Shown in pieces: positions 7,700 through 16,884 of a DNA stretch of 64,000 nt; position 1 is the stretch's first letter; each line of letters opens with the position of its first letter. Below the pieces are notes generated by a model that was not told the origin of the DNA, ran no database searches, and worked only from the letters and a program-made list of their open reading frames with translations. The position numbers were made by a program, and so were the translations under genes. Source of the DNA: Zavarzinella sp. (lineage in GTDB: Bacteria; Planctomycetota; Planctomycetia; Gemmatales; Gemmataceae); the NCBI GenBank assembly GCA_041399155.1, contig JAWKTI010000004.1, forward strand, positions 310,001 through 374,000, given 5' to 3'.

Positions 7700-8686
7700 A
7701 TGGCACGGTCTGATCTACTACTGAAATTGGTTCACGCTGGAACTTCAGGCGATGAGATTCTATTCCGTAAGACTGTGGAAGCACTCGTTGCCGAGGAACG
7801 TGGAAAAAAGCACGATGTTCTTGCCGATCGTTTAGCCACCTTCTTGAACGATAAGCCGCTAAATCCGCCACCACAATTGAACGGAAACGGCCATCTAAAC
7901 GGGGTCGTAAAGTCGCCGAACGAGTTGTGGGCTGAAAAGATCCCACAAAGAGGGTTCGATACTCTGATACTTCCAGATGATGTTGAGCAAATTTGCCGCG
8001 AGCTTGTCGAAGAACATCAGCGGGCCGATTTGCTCCGCTCGTACAATCTTGTACCACGCAACCGTATTCTTCTCGCGGGTGTGCCGGGAAACGGGAAAAC
8101 TTCTCTGGCCGAGGGTTTCGCACACTCTCTTATGCTGCCTCTTATCGTTGCTCGGTACGAAGGACTCATTGGAAGCTATCTCGGCGAAACCGCGAGTAGG
8201 ATCAAGCGAATCTTCGATCACGTACGCACGCGGCCGTGTGTGCTGTTCTTCGATGAGTTCGACACCATTGGTAAAGAACGTGGCGACAGACAGGAAACTG
8301 GTGAAATTAAACGTGTCGTTAGTTCTTTGCTCCTTCAAGTAGACGACCTGCCCACATACGTCGTAGTAGTCACGGCAACCAACCATCCGGAATTGCTCGA
8401 CCGAGCAGTATGGCGTCGATTCCAAATTCGAATGGAACTGCCGAATCCGACTCCAGCTCAGATCGAAGAATATCTTCGAAGAGCACAAAACCGATCCAAT
8501 CTCTTGTTCGAGACGTCTTTGAATGGATTGGCAGATAAGCTCCACGGTGCCAGTTTTGCTGAACTGGAAGAGTTCGTCGCAGATGTTTTCCGCCGCTATG
8601 TGTTGAGCCTTCCGAATCAGGGCCTTAAGAAGATTGTTGCCCAACGGGTTGCTCAATGGCAGCACCGTTTCTGTCCTAACGAGTAA
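7700..8686 (+). CDS. AAA+ ATPase, first gene of an AAA/S8-protease module
   Basis: A 328-residue classical AAA ATPase. The N-terminal ~100 residues are helical and unassigned. Walker A is GVPGNGKT (127-134), a pore-loop-like stretch EGLIGSYLGE follows (154-163), Walker B is VLFFDE (181-186), sensor-1 Asn is in TATNH (about 228), and the arginine-finger region is LDRAVWRRF (233-241). It should form a ring that remodels or delivers substrates. The S8 protease gene starts 19 nt downstream in the same direction, so the two are probably translated from one message and act together. Codon use and the scarcity of GTGGG words differ from the neighbours, suggesting transfer. Confidence 0.88.
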   Translation: MARSDLLLKLVHAGTSGDEILFRKTVEALVAEERGKKHDVLADRLATFLNDKPLNPPPQLNGNGHLNGVVKSPNELWAEKIPQRGFDTLILPDDVEQICRELVEEHQRADLLRSYNLVPRNRILLAGVPGNGKTSLAEGFAHSLMLPLIVARYEGLIGSYLGETASRIKRIFDHVRTRPCVLFFDEFDTIGKERGDRQETGEIKRVVSSLLLQVDDLPTYVVVVTATNHPELLDRAVWRRFQIRMELPNPTPAQIEEYLRRAQNRSNLLFETSLNGLADKLHGASFAELEEFVADVFRRYVLSLPNQGLKKIVAQRVAQWQHRFCPNE

Positions 8687-8705
8687 ACCTCTCCTTTCGA
8701 TTACT

Positions 8706-11336
8706 ATGCCTAACCAACCATTTCTGCTTTTTCCCAGTGCTGAGACCGTCAAACGAGCCGATCTCAATAAAGCTATACTACCAAAGATGCAGCTACCTTC
8801 AGCGTCACGACAGAGTGAGCGTTTGGAACAAAAATTCAATGAGATCGTTAGTGCATTCGATGACATGAAGCCAGATGTGGAGGGGTTTGAACCGGAGCTA
8901 GTTATCGTTTTTGAGACGATAGCCGATGACATAAAGGAGTTCTCAAAAGCTGCCGCAAATGTCGAGGGACTTGAATGGGTCGGTGAATTAGATCTCGGTG
9001 ACCAAGCGAGCGACAACGATTTTCATATTGATAAAGAAGGTAGTGAAGATAAGCCTCTTACAGCCCGACTGTACGCCGTAATGAGCAACCAAAAAGCGGC
9101 CCAATCGCTTCTGTCGCTGTGGAATAACTGGTTGCTGGAACCGGACAAGACAGCCGCACGGGGCTTAGGCCCTTTCAAGAATATCTTTCAGCATTTGAAG
9201 GACATCCGCCGATGGGGCCCCCTTGACCGCTTGACAGGAACCGGGGTTCTTGAAGACTGGAGAGCGAACCTTCAATTTGATGCTGAAACTAATCAGCCGC
9301 CAGTCCGGTTTGAGGTTGAGCTTTGGTATCGGGACGTTGATGCGACACGCACTAATGCCTACACACATCTTGAGGATATCATTAAGAATGCTGGCGGCCG
9401 TTGTATTGCTCAATCTGCTATCAGGGACATATGCTACCATGGTGTTCTTGCCGAACTTCCAGCCGATGCAGTTGCCGATACACTTTCTGCTATCCAGTCT
9501 CAAGAATACACAGAACTTCTCCGCTGCAAAGATGTTATGTTCTTTCGCCCTTGCTCACAATCGCTCCATCCACTTTGTGAACTGAGCGAAGAAAAGAATC
9601 CAGTTTCAGCCGCACCTGGGGCCCTTGTGGTCACATCCCCAGTTATTGCTGTTCTTGATGGTTTGCCACTCGAAAACCACACTCTGATCCGAGACCACTT
9701 GATCGTTGATGATCCGGATCAGTTTAGTCAACACTACACTCAGCCGGGCCACCAACAACACGGGACGGCAATGTGCTCGCTCATTGTGAACGGCGACTTG
9801 AACAAGAACGAGCAGCGGCTTTCGCAGAAAATCTACGTGCGCCCGATCTTCGTTCCTTTGACAGATTGGAACGGGCAATACCGGGACGAAGGTACGCCCG
9901 AAGAAATACTCCTCATCGATCTCGTCCACCGGGCTATTCGCCGCATCGTCGATGCTGACGGAAACGAACAGGCAGCAGCGCCGAACGTGAAAGTTATCAA
10001 CCTTTCGTTCGGGAATCGTTGGCAACCTTTTGAAAATAGATACAGCCCGCTCGCTCGTTTGCTGGACTGGCTTGCGTGGAAGTACAAGTTGCTCTTCATC
10101 ATAAGCGTTGGGAACCACGGCCGCGAAATCATGATAAATACCGCAGCGGATCAGTGGAAAAACCTCTCACCTGATCAGTTGCGGAACGAGGTCATTCAGG
10201 CGATTCGAAACGATCAAGTTGCCCGCCGGCCGCTCTCCCCCGCAGAGTCAGTGAACGCAATCACAGTAGGTGCGTGGCACGAGGATGCAAGCACTACTCT
10301 GCAAGGAAATGCGGTGGATTTGTACAAGGACAGTTCCCTTCCAAGTCCATTTTGCACCGTTGCAGCTGGTTATGCTCAGGCAGTAAAACCAGAAGTGTAC
10401 TTTCCCGGTGGGCGACAGCTTTACAGAGGGCCTACGATTGAAGATGTGAACCCGACGAAATTCACGCCTGTTACTACTAACCGTCCACCTGGCCTGAAAG
10501 TGGCTGCGCCAGGTACCAACTCAGGCGAGTTGACCACTGTGAGTCATGGTCGTGGCACAAGTCACGCGACTGCACTAGCTACTCATTCTGTTGGTTTGGC
10601 ATACGAACGGCTTCTCGAATACCGGAATCAACCGGGTTGGGATCGCCTCACCGATGAATACCTTGCAGTTATCCTGAAAACTCTTCTAGTTCATGGCGCT
10701 TCCTGGGGTAACGAGGCCGAAATGATCGAAGCAGCTTTACCGCCAGATGGGCTCAAAGGAAAGAATGGAAATCGTAACTGGCAGCATCTTCAGCGAATTC
10801 TGAACCGCTTTATCGGCTGCGGAAAGGTTGACCCACTAAAGGCACAATCCGCAACAGATCAACGAGCTACCGTGCTCGCGTGGGATTCCCTAGCCGATGG
10901 AAAGAGTCACGTTTATTCACTTCCGCTTCCGCCCTCCCTCAGTGGGCGTAAGGTAAAACGGAAAGTAAGTGTGACCTTGGCGTGGCTTTCGCCCATAAAT
11001 GTGCGGCACAGGAACTATCGGCAAGCGTTTCTTTGGACCGACATCGCTGGCAAGGAAAAGCTACAACTCGAAAAGGCCGGACTGGACCAAAAGACTTCAC
11101 AGCGAGGCACTGTTCAGCATCTAGTGTGGGAGAGCGAGAAGATCGTCGTGATTCCAGATGACGAACGAATTGAAATCCGAGTCAACTGCAAGGCCGACGC
11201 AGGGAAGATGAGTGATTCGATTCCATATGGTTTGGCCATATCGCTTGAAGTAGCCGAAGGCCTCGATATTCCGATTTATGAGGAAGTCAGAGAACGCATT
11301 AGTATTCAAATTTCTCCGCTGCCAAACCCTTTGTAA
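8706..11336 (+). CDS. Subtilisin-like (S8) serine protease partnered with AAA+ ATPase
   Basis: An 876-residue protein with an intact catalytic triad: Asp318 in VIAVLDGLPLEN, His352 in QQHGTAMCSLI and Ser619 in HGRGTSHATALATH. The N-terminal ~300 residues are an uncharacterised extension without signal peptide; about 200 residues follow the catalytic domain. Absence of an export signal suggests a cytoplasmic protease, unlike most subtilases. I chose the ATG at 8706, 19 nt after the ATPase stop, over an in-frame start at 8634 inside that gene. The ATPase probably unfolds or gates substrates for it. A defence, abortive or quality-control role is possible but unproven. Confidence 0.88.
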   Translation: MPNQPFLLFPSAETVKRADLNKAILPKMQLPSASRQSERLEQKFNEIVSAFDDMKPDVEGFEPELVIVFETIADDIKEFSKAAANVEGLEWVGELDLGDQASDNDFHIDKEGSEDKPLTARLYAVMSNQKAAQSLLSLWNNWLLEPDKTAARGLGPFKNIFQHLKDIRRWGPLDRLTGTGVLEDWRANLQFDAETNQPPVRFEVELWYRDVDATRTNAYTHLEDIIKNAGGRCIAQSAIRDICYHGVLAELPADAVADTLSAIQSQEYTELLRCKDVMFFRPCSQSLHPLCELSEEKNPVSAAPGALVVTSPVIAVLDGLPLENHTLIRDHLIVDDPDQFSQHYTQPGHQQHGTAMCSLIVNGDLNKNEQRLSQKIYVRPIFVPLTDWNGQYRDEGTPEEILLIDLVHRAIRRIVDADGNEQAAAPNVKVINLSFGNRWQPFENRYSPLARLLDWLAWKYKLLFIISVGNHGREIMINTAADQWKNLSPDQLRNEVIQAIRNDQVARRPLSPAESVNAITVGAWHEDASTTLQGNAVDLYKDSSLPSPFCTVAAGYAQAVKPEVYFPGGRQLYRGPTIEDVNPTKFTPVTTNRPPGLKVAAPGTNSGELTTVSHGRGTSHATALATHSVGLAYERLLEYRNQPGWDRLTDEYLAVILKTLLVHGASWGNEAEMIEAALPPDGLKGKNGNRNWQHLQRILNRFIGCGKVDPLKAQSATDQRATVLAWDSLADGKSHVYSLPLPPSLSGRKVKRKVSVTLAWLSPINVRHRNYRQAFLWTDIAGKEKLQLEKAGLDQKTSQRGTVQHLVWESEKIVVIPDDERIEIRVNCKADAGKMSDSIPYGLAISLEVAEGLDIPIYEEVRERISIQISPLPNPL

Positions 11337-11371
11337 CTGAAAAATACGTATTGTATCTAATAAATAGGACA

Positions 11372-11535
11372 TCAGTTATTTAAGACCATTACTTCAGCTT
11401 GAACACCATGCTGTTCACATTCTTGCATTAGCCCCCTGCTCTCTGAAACCAACACTGGATTCCCACCTTGGCCGGAATGACCAGAAAGAAACCACAATAT
11501 GCTGATATCTCGCAATGAAGTAACGTCAAACGGGC
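11372..11535 (-). pseudogene. Degenerate coding remnant, possibly an alpha/beta-hydrolase C-terminus
   Basis: A minus-strand frame ending at a TGA at 11374-11372 reads SGPFDVTSLRDISILWFLSG, then HSGQGGNPVLVSESRGLMQE and CEQHGVQAEVMVLNN. The order 'P..VTS.D...L...SGHSGQGGNPVLVSESRGLMQECEQHGV' resembles the C-terminal part of BD-FAE/prolyl-oligopeptidase-type hydrolases, where a catalytic Asp segment and a helix precede the last strand. There is no start codon in context, and the catalytic Asp and final His are missing. It lies just downstream of the acquired AAA/S8 module, so it may be debris from an insertion. Confidence 0.3.
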
Positions 11536-11541
11536 CACTGT

Positions 11542-11928
11542 TTACTTGCTGGGGGCGATGTGGGAGTCGAACACTTTCACGCTTTTCCAGTTTTCCTTGT
11601 TTTCTTCGATAAATTTCAGGTGCATCGGGTGGGTCTGGTATTTATCATGTGATTCTTTGTCTTTAAACACCAGGTGCAGGGCAACGTCCCAATCCTGGGC
11701 ATTCACTTCCCGATCAAATTCCTTGCCACGGACGCCGGCACTGTAGTAGGCCACCCCATCGTGTTCCTTCAAATATTTATTGCAGGCAGCCACCAGCTTC
11801 TGCTGGGCTTCCGGCGAGGCATCTTTCAGTTGAAAGAACACCATATGACCAATGTGGGGCTTGTCGGCGGCCTGGACCGACAGGCAAAGAGCAAGGGCAA
11901 TGAAAGTTGCAAACAGGGTGCGCATCAT
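11542..11928 (-). CDS. Secreted stress-responsive A/B-barrel (Dabb) domain protein
   Basis: A 128-residue protein with a signal peptide (MMRTLFATFIALALCLSVQAAD) and one Dabb domain: IGHMVFFQLKDASPEAQQKL, YYSAGVRGKEFDREVNAQDWDVALHLVFKD, ESHDKYQTHPMHLKFIEEN. The fold is a dimeric ferredoxin-like barrel; the function is generally unknown. The ATG at 11928 follows a GGAG by about 9 nt, and the longer in-frame start at 12066 would bury the signal peptide and overlap trpE. The gene is divergent from trpE, sharing a ~120-bp promoter region. Confidence 0.85.
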   Translation of the reverse strand: MMRTLFATFIALALCLSVQAADKPHIGHMVFFQLKDASPEAQQKLVAACNKYLKEHDGVAYYSAGVRGKEFDREVNAQDWDVALHLVFKDKESHDKYQTHPMHLKFIEENKENWKSVKVFDSHIAPSK

Positions 11929-12050
11929 GTTGAAAACTCCGTAAAACAGTGACTGAGAGAGACGTACTATTTTTAGGAAATCGTGGGTGATTGTCCTGAT
12001 CTGGTACGCGAAAATCGGCCTGGATAACCGTTTGCCAGAGGGAATGTTCG

Positions 12051-13535
12051 TTGCAGTACTATCCATCGATCGAAGAGTTTACTGAACTTGCCGGCAAAGC
12101 CACCATGGTGCCCGTCTATCGCCAGCTATTGAGCGATTCACTGACACCGGTCACCGCATTCTGCAAAATCCGCGAGGGAGAATGGTCGTATCTCTTCGAA
12201 AGCGTTGTCGGTGGGGAACGGCATGGCCGCCACAGTTTCATGGGCACCAAGCCGTTTAAAACTTTCGAAGCGTACGGCAATCGTGTGGTGGTGCGGCAGG
12301 GGGCCCAGGCGCACGAATACCACGCCGAAGATCCCCTGCGAGAACTCGAGGAGTTGCTGAAAGACTACCGCACGGTACCTGTACCGGGGCTGAAAACCTT
12401 CAGTGGCGGTGCCGTGGGGTATATTGGCTACGACAGCGTCCGTTATGTGGAAAATCTCCCCCACCCACCAGTGGATGACCGGCATTTGCCCGATATTGCT
12501 TTTGGATTATATGATCAAATGGTAATGTTTGATCACGTCGACAAAACCATGACGGTGGTGGTTTATGCCCAGGTGAATCCGAACGATGTTCGCCAATCGT
12601 ATTGGGAAGCGTGCAGTCAGGTCGATCAGTTGGTAGAACGCCTGCAGCGTGGGGTGGCAGATCTGCAAATCACTGATATCGCCATTCCCGGTGAACTGAA
12701 AATCCCTGCCACTTCCAATTTTACGGCAGAACAGTTTCAGGATGCAGTACGCCGCTGTCAGGAGTACATCCTGGCGGGCGACATTTTCCAGATTGTACTC
12801 AGCCAGCGTTTCGCGATGAAAACCAACGCTCGCAGCTTCGATATTTACCGCGCTTTACGCAGTGTGAATCCTTCCCCATACATGTTTTACCTGCAGGTAG
12901 GCCCCGCCACACTGGTGGGGGCGTCGCCAGAAATTATGACACGGGTGAAAGAAGGTTACGTGATTACCCGCCCACTGGCAGGCACCCGCCGACGAGGGAA
13001 AACACCCGCCGAAGATGAGGCACTTGCCAAAGAACTGCTTGCAGACGAAAAAGAGCGTGCGGAACACATTATGCTGGTCGATCTGGGCCGGAACGATGTG
13101 GGCAGGGTTTCGCAGTATGGCACCGTGGAATTAAGTGAATTAATGACGGTGGAACGCTACAGCCATGTGATGCACCTTTCCAGCACGGTGGTGGGGCAGA
13201 TTCTGCCAGACAAAACAGCATTCGATGCCTTGCGATCCTGCCTGCCTGCCGGCACCCTTTCCGGTGCTCCGAAAGTGCGTGCGATGGAAATTATTGACGA
13301 ATTGGAGCCCCACCGCCGTGGCCCTTATGGTGGAGCGGTGGGTTACATCGACTACCACGGCAATATGGATACCTGCATCGCCCTCCGCACGATGGTGCTG
13401 CAGGGCCAGACTGCCTACATTCAGGCGGGGGCGGGAATTGTGGCCGACAGCGATCCCGCTTCAGAATATCAGGAAACATTAAACAAAGCCGCTGGCTTGA
13501 TGCGGGCACTGGAAATTGCAGAAACCCAGCTATAA
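12051..13535 (+). CDS. trpE: Anthranilate synthase component I
   Basis: A 494-residue chorismate-binding enzyme that converts chorismate plus ammonia or glutamine amide nitrogen to anthranilate, the first step of tryptophan synthesis. The N-terminal TrpE region (FTELAGKATMVPVYRQLLSD) is followed by the chorismate-binding domain with PYMFYLQVGPATLVGASPEI, TRPLAGTRRRGKT, the hallmark LVDLGRNDVGRVS, and LPAGTLSGAPKVRAMEIIDE. The start is a TTG at 12051 with AGAGGGA about 7 nt upstream; no in-frame ATG gives a full N-terminus. No trpG, trpD or leader peptide is adjacent, so the glutaminase subunit is encoded elsewhere. Confidence 0.96.
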   Translation: MQYYPSIEEFTELAGKATMVPVYRQLLSDSLTPVTAFCKIREGEWSYLFESVVGGERHGRHSFMGTKPFKTFEAYGNRVVVRQGAQAHEYHAEDPLRELEELLKDYRTVPVPGLKTFSGGAVGYIGYDSVRYVENLPHPPVDDRHLPDIAFGLYDQMVMFDHVDKTMTVVVYAQVNPNDVRQSYWEACSQVDQLVERLQRGVADLQITDIAIPGELKIPATSNFTAEQFQDAVRRCQEYILAGDIFQIVLSQRFAMKTNARSFDIYRALRSVNPSPYMFYLQVGPATLVGASPEIMTRVKEGYVITRPLAGTRRRGKTPAEDEALAKELLADEKERAEHIMLVDLGRNDVGRVSQYGTVELSELMTVERYSHVMHLSSTVVGQILPDKTAFDALRSCLPAGTLSGAPKVRAMEIIDELEPHRRGPYGGAVGYIDYHGNMDTCIALRTMVLQGQTAYIQAGAGIVADSDPASEYQETLNKAAGLMRALEIAETQL

Positions 13536-13583
13536 CAGCTGAATGGTTTTTCGAAATACTCATACCATCGAGAGGAATTGTCA

Positions 13584-13766
13584 ATGGCGTACTTTCTTGG
13601 CAGTTTGTTTCCAATTGTACTGCTGATTACCGGCATCGTTTTGTTGATTAAAGGTATCGCAGAGCCCAGTTCCAACTTGTCTACGGCTGGGGCGATCCTG
13701 CTGGGTGCGGTGTTGATTTCATTCAGCCTCAGACCCGTCGCGAAGCACCCAGGCACTGGAAATTGA
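13584..13766 (+). CDS. Small two-helix membrane protein
   Basis: A 60-residue protein with two hydrophobic helices (LGSLFPIVLLITGIVLLIKGI and STAGAILLGAVLISFSL) and a short polar tail. AGAGGA lies about 7 nt before the ATG at 13584. It begins 48 nt after trpE in the same direction and could be cotranscribed, but nothing links it to tryptophan synthesis. The family is not recognised. Confidence 0.6.
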   Translation: MAYFLGSLFPIVLLITGIVLLIKGIAEPSSNLSTAGAILLGAVLISFSLRPVAKHPGTGN

Positions 13767-14023
13767 TTTCCGGAACACAAAAATCCAATTCTGCAACAAT
13801 TTGCCCACGTGCCACTTCGAACGACTTCTCATGAAAAATTCATTTATCCGGTACCCCACCTGTGGGTGTTCCAACTTATAACGATTTTGCCTCTCGGAAG
13901 TGCTGGTTTTTCAGCCGGAAACCTGCTTGGATCGGAATTTCTCCCATTTGCGGTCGATGGCTAGGAGACAGAACACCTATAAAGACTGTATAGAGTTCGA
14001 ACTTTCTGGTGCGTGGGTAAGGT

Positions 14024-15226
14024 ATGGCAATTCCTGTCGTGATTCCGGCAATTGGGGAGTCTGTCGTGGAAGGCAGGCTGGTGCAGTGGTTCAAAAAAGC
14101 AGGCGAGTTCGTCGAAAAAGACGATCCTGTTTGCGAAATTGAAACCGACAAAGCCACCCAGCCCATCCCCGCACCGGCTGCGGGCATTTTAACCCCACGT
14201 GCCAGTGAGGACGAAATTGTTGCCGTGGGTGCGGTCATTGGTGAAATTGAACCGCAGGCAGTACCCGCCAAAAAGGACGATTCGCCGCAAACACCTGCTC
14301 CAAAAGAAGATACGTCGAAACCTGCTGCAAAAACCGAAGAGCCGATCCTGTCGCCTGCTGCCAAACGTGCGGCAGAAGAAGAAGGTGTCGATCCGGCAAC
14401 GGTCACAGGCACGGGCCGTGATGGGCGGATCATTAAGGAAGATATTTACGCAGCAAAACCGAACGGCACCGCAAAAGCACCGGCCAGCCAGCCTGTACCA
14501 GCAGCACCACCTTCACGTGGGGATTCACCACGCGAAACCCGCAGCAAAATGTCAGGCATTCGCCAGCGAATTGCCGAACGACTGGTGGAATCGCAACAGA
14601 CCACTGCCACGCTGACCACCTTCAACGAAGCGGATATGTCCGCTATCAACGATCTGCGGGCCAAATTCAAAGATAAGTTCAAAGAAAAATACGGCATCAA
14701 CCTCGGATTTATGTCGTTTTTTGTGAAGGCCGTAATTGAAGGGCTGAAAAAGTTTCCGACTGTGAACGCTCGCATCGATGGGAACGAGATTGTCCACCAG
14801 CACTTCTACGATATCGGGGTGGCGGTCAGCACCGAACGTGGGCTGATGGTGCCTGTCATCCGTAATGCTGACCTGCAAAGTTTTGCTGCCATCGAAAAAT
14901 CGATTACCGATGTGGCGGTGAAAGCCCGCGATAACAAGATTTCGGTGGCCGACCTGCAAGGTGGCACCTTCACCATTACTAATGGGGGAATTTTCGGCTC
15001 GATGTTGTCGACACCGATTCTGAACCCCCCACAGACAGCCATCCTGGGGATGCACTCCATTCAGAAACGCCCCGTGGTGGTAAACGATCAGATTGTGGTG
15101 CGACCAATGATGTACCTGGCACTTTCTTACGACCACCGCCTGATCGATGGGCGGGAAGCAGTACAGTTCCTGGTGCGTGTCAAAGAGTGCCTGGAACAGC
15201 CCGAACGATTACTTCTCGAGATTTAA
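14024..15226 (+). CDS. sucB: 2-oxoglutarate dehydrogenase E2, dihydrolipoamide succinyltransferase
   Basis: A 400-residue E2 subunit that transfers succinyl groups from lipoyl-lysine to CoA in the TCA cycle. The lipoyl domain (1-75) carries the modified Lys43 in ETDKATQP. An Ala/Pro/Lys-rich linker, a peripheral E3-binding domain (about 105-145, ILSPAAKRAAEEEGVDPATV) and the catalytic domain (about 175-400) with LSYDHRLIDGREA follow; His371 and Asp375 are the catalytic pair. NEADMSAINDLR and LNPPQTAILGMH are typical of SucB. The E3 gene follows 73 nt downstream; no sucA is in the window. Confidence 0.96.
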   Translation: MAIPVVIPAIGESVVEGRLVQWFKKAGEFVEKDDPVCEIETDKATQPIPAPAAGILTPRASEDEIVAVGAVIGEIEPQAVPAKKDDSPQTPAPKEDTSKPAAKTEEPILSPAAKRAAEEEGVDPATVTGTGRDGRIIKEDIYAAKPNGTAKAPASQPVPAAPPSRGDSPRETRSKMSGIRQRIAERLVESQQTTATLTTFNEADMSAINDLRAKFKDKFKEKYGINLGFMSFFVKAVIEGLKKFPTVNARIDGNEIVHQHFYDIGVAVSTERGLMVPVIRNADLQSFAAIEKSITDVAVKARDNKISVADLQGGTFTITNGGIFGSMLSTPILNPPQTAILGMHSIQKRPVVVNDQIVVRPMMYLALSYDHRLIDGREAVQFLVRVKECLEQPERLLLEI

Positions 15227-15299
15227 TCTGATTAAAATAATTTCATAAAACATTAATGAAAATTAATGATAAGTTTTCATCTTTTGGATTGGCAGCATT

Positions 15300-16706
15300 A
15301 TGGATTCTTTCGACGTTGTTGTAATTGGGGGTGGCCCAGGTGGGTATGTTGCGGCACTGCGTGCTGCCCAGTTGGGCATGAAGGTGGCGTGCATTGAATC
15401 GCGAAAAACCTATGGCGGCACCTGCCTGAACGTGGGCTGCATTCCCAGTAAGGCGATGCTCGATTCCAGCGAGTTGTACCACCAGGCCCACAGTAAGTTC
15501 GCCCAGCATGGTATTGTTGCTACCGGTGTCGAGCTGGATTTGCAGCGTTTGCTGGAACGCAAAGACAAAGTGGTCAAAGGGCTGACCGATGGCATTGCCT
15601 ACCTGTTGAAAAAGAACAAAGTGGCTGCGATTCAGGGAACCGCCAAACTGCAGGACCCCCACCACGTGCTGGTAACCAGCCCCAGTGGGGAAACCAGCAC
15701 AGTCAAAGCAACCAATATTATTCTGGCCACCGGCAGCGAAATCGCCGAACTCCCATTCATGAAGTTCGACCACCAATACGTGGTGAATTCCACGGATGCC
15801 TTATCGTTCAGCGAAGTTCCCAAGCACCTGATTGTGGTAGGTGGGGGCTATATCGGCCTGGAACTCGGTTCCGTCTGGGCCCGCCTTGGCAGCAACGTGA
15901 CCGTGCTGGAATATCTGCCACGGATTTTACCGCTGACCGATGCCGAAATCGGCAAGATGGTCAAACAATCGTTAGAAAAACAAGGCCTGACCTTCCACCT
16001 GGGCACCAAAGTGACTGGGAGCGAGATCGTTGATAACCAAGCAGTGATATCAACGGTCAATGGCGACGGTAACGAGCGTAAGTTCACTGGTGATAAGGTG
16101 TTAGTAGCTGTTGGCCGTCGACCGAACAGTGTCAATCTGGGCCTGGAAGCAGTGGGAATCCAGATCGATGCCAAATCTGGCCGGGTGGAAATTGACGACC
16201 ACTATCGCACAAAGGTGCCACACATCTACGCCATTGGCGACCTGGTGCGTGGCCCGATGCTCGCCCACAAGGCTCAGGAAGAAGGGGTGGCGGTTGCGGA
16301 ACTGATCGCTGGTAAGCCTGCCCACGTGAATCTGGATACCATCCCCAGTGTGATCTACATTTGGCCGGAAGTTGCCAGCGTTGGCCCCACGGAAGAGGAA
16401 TTGAAATCCCGCGGCACCGTCTACAAGGTGGGCAAGTTCCCGTTTTCAGCCAGTGGCCGAGCCCGCTGCATGGATGAATCGGAAGGACTGGTGAAGGTAA
16501 TTACGGATGCCGCCACTGATCGGGTGCTGGCGGTACACATCTTCGGCCCACGTGCGTCTGATATGATCGCCGAAGCGGTCACGATTGTGGAATTCAAAGG
16601 TTCGGCGGAAGATATCGCCCGCATCACCCACGCCCACCCGACGTTGTCGGAATCGCTTGCCGAAGCCGCACGCATGGCCTATTCCGGCGCCCCACTTCAT
16701 GCGTAA
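15300..16706 (+). CDS. lpdA: Dihydrolipoyl dehydrogenase (E3)
   Basis: A 468-residue flavoprotein that reoxidises dihydrolipoamide with NAD+. FAD-binding GGGPGGYVAALRAAQLG lies near residue 10, the redox disulfide is C42/C47 in GGTCLNVGCIPSK, the NAD-binding motif is VVGGGYIGLELGSVWARLG, the second FAD motif is IYAIGDLV, and the C-terminal catalytic His-Glu region is THAHPTLSESLAEA. It follows sucB on the same strand, giving an E2-E3 operon for 2-oxoglutarate dehydrogenase, and may also serve other lipoyl complexes. Only a weak ribosome-binding site is visible before the ATG at 15300. Confidence 0.96.
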   Translation: MDSFDVVVIGGGPGGYVAALRAAQLGMKVACIESRKTYGGTCLNVGCIPSKAMLDSSELYHQAHSKFAQHGIVATGVELDLQRLLERKDKVVKGLTDGIAYLLKKNKVAAIQGTAKLQDPHHVLVTSPSGETSTVKATNIILATGSEIAELPFMKFDHQYVVNSTDALSFSEVPKHLIVVGGGYIGLELGSVWARLGSNVTVLEYLPRILPLTDAEIGKMVKQSLEKQGLTFHLGTKVTGSEIVDNQAVISTVNGDGNERKFTGDKVLVAVGRRPNSVNLGLEAVGIQIDAKSGRVEIDDHYRTKVPHIYAIGDLVRGPMLAHKAQEEGVAVAELIAGKPAHVNLDTIPSVIYIWPEVASVGPTEEELKSRGTVYKVGKFPFSASGRARCMDESEGLVKVITDAATDRVLAVHIFGPRASDMIAEAVTIVEFKGSAEDIARITHAHPTLSESLAEAARMAYSGAPLHA

Positions 16707-16884
16707 GGATGGGCACAAAATGTGAATTATTCTAAATCAAATTAACCTAGAACGAAGCCGATTGGAACGCTTTTTTAAATCGTGAGCAAGATTCGGCAGG
16801 TTGTCTAGTGCTTTGTCACATCTAAAAAGTCGGATTGGCAATTCCAGTCAAATCTGCGATACTGCATGGTACAAGGAGGGTGCC

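Noticed and set aside
7895..9016. Long minus-strand open frame of 373 codons
   Set aside because: It lies opposite the AAA+ ATPase and S8 protease genes, which have clear motifs, and its composition is Ser/Leu-rich as expected from an antisense shadow.
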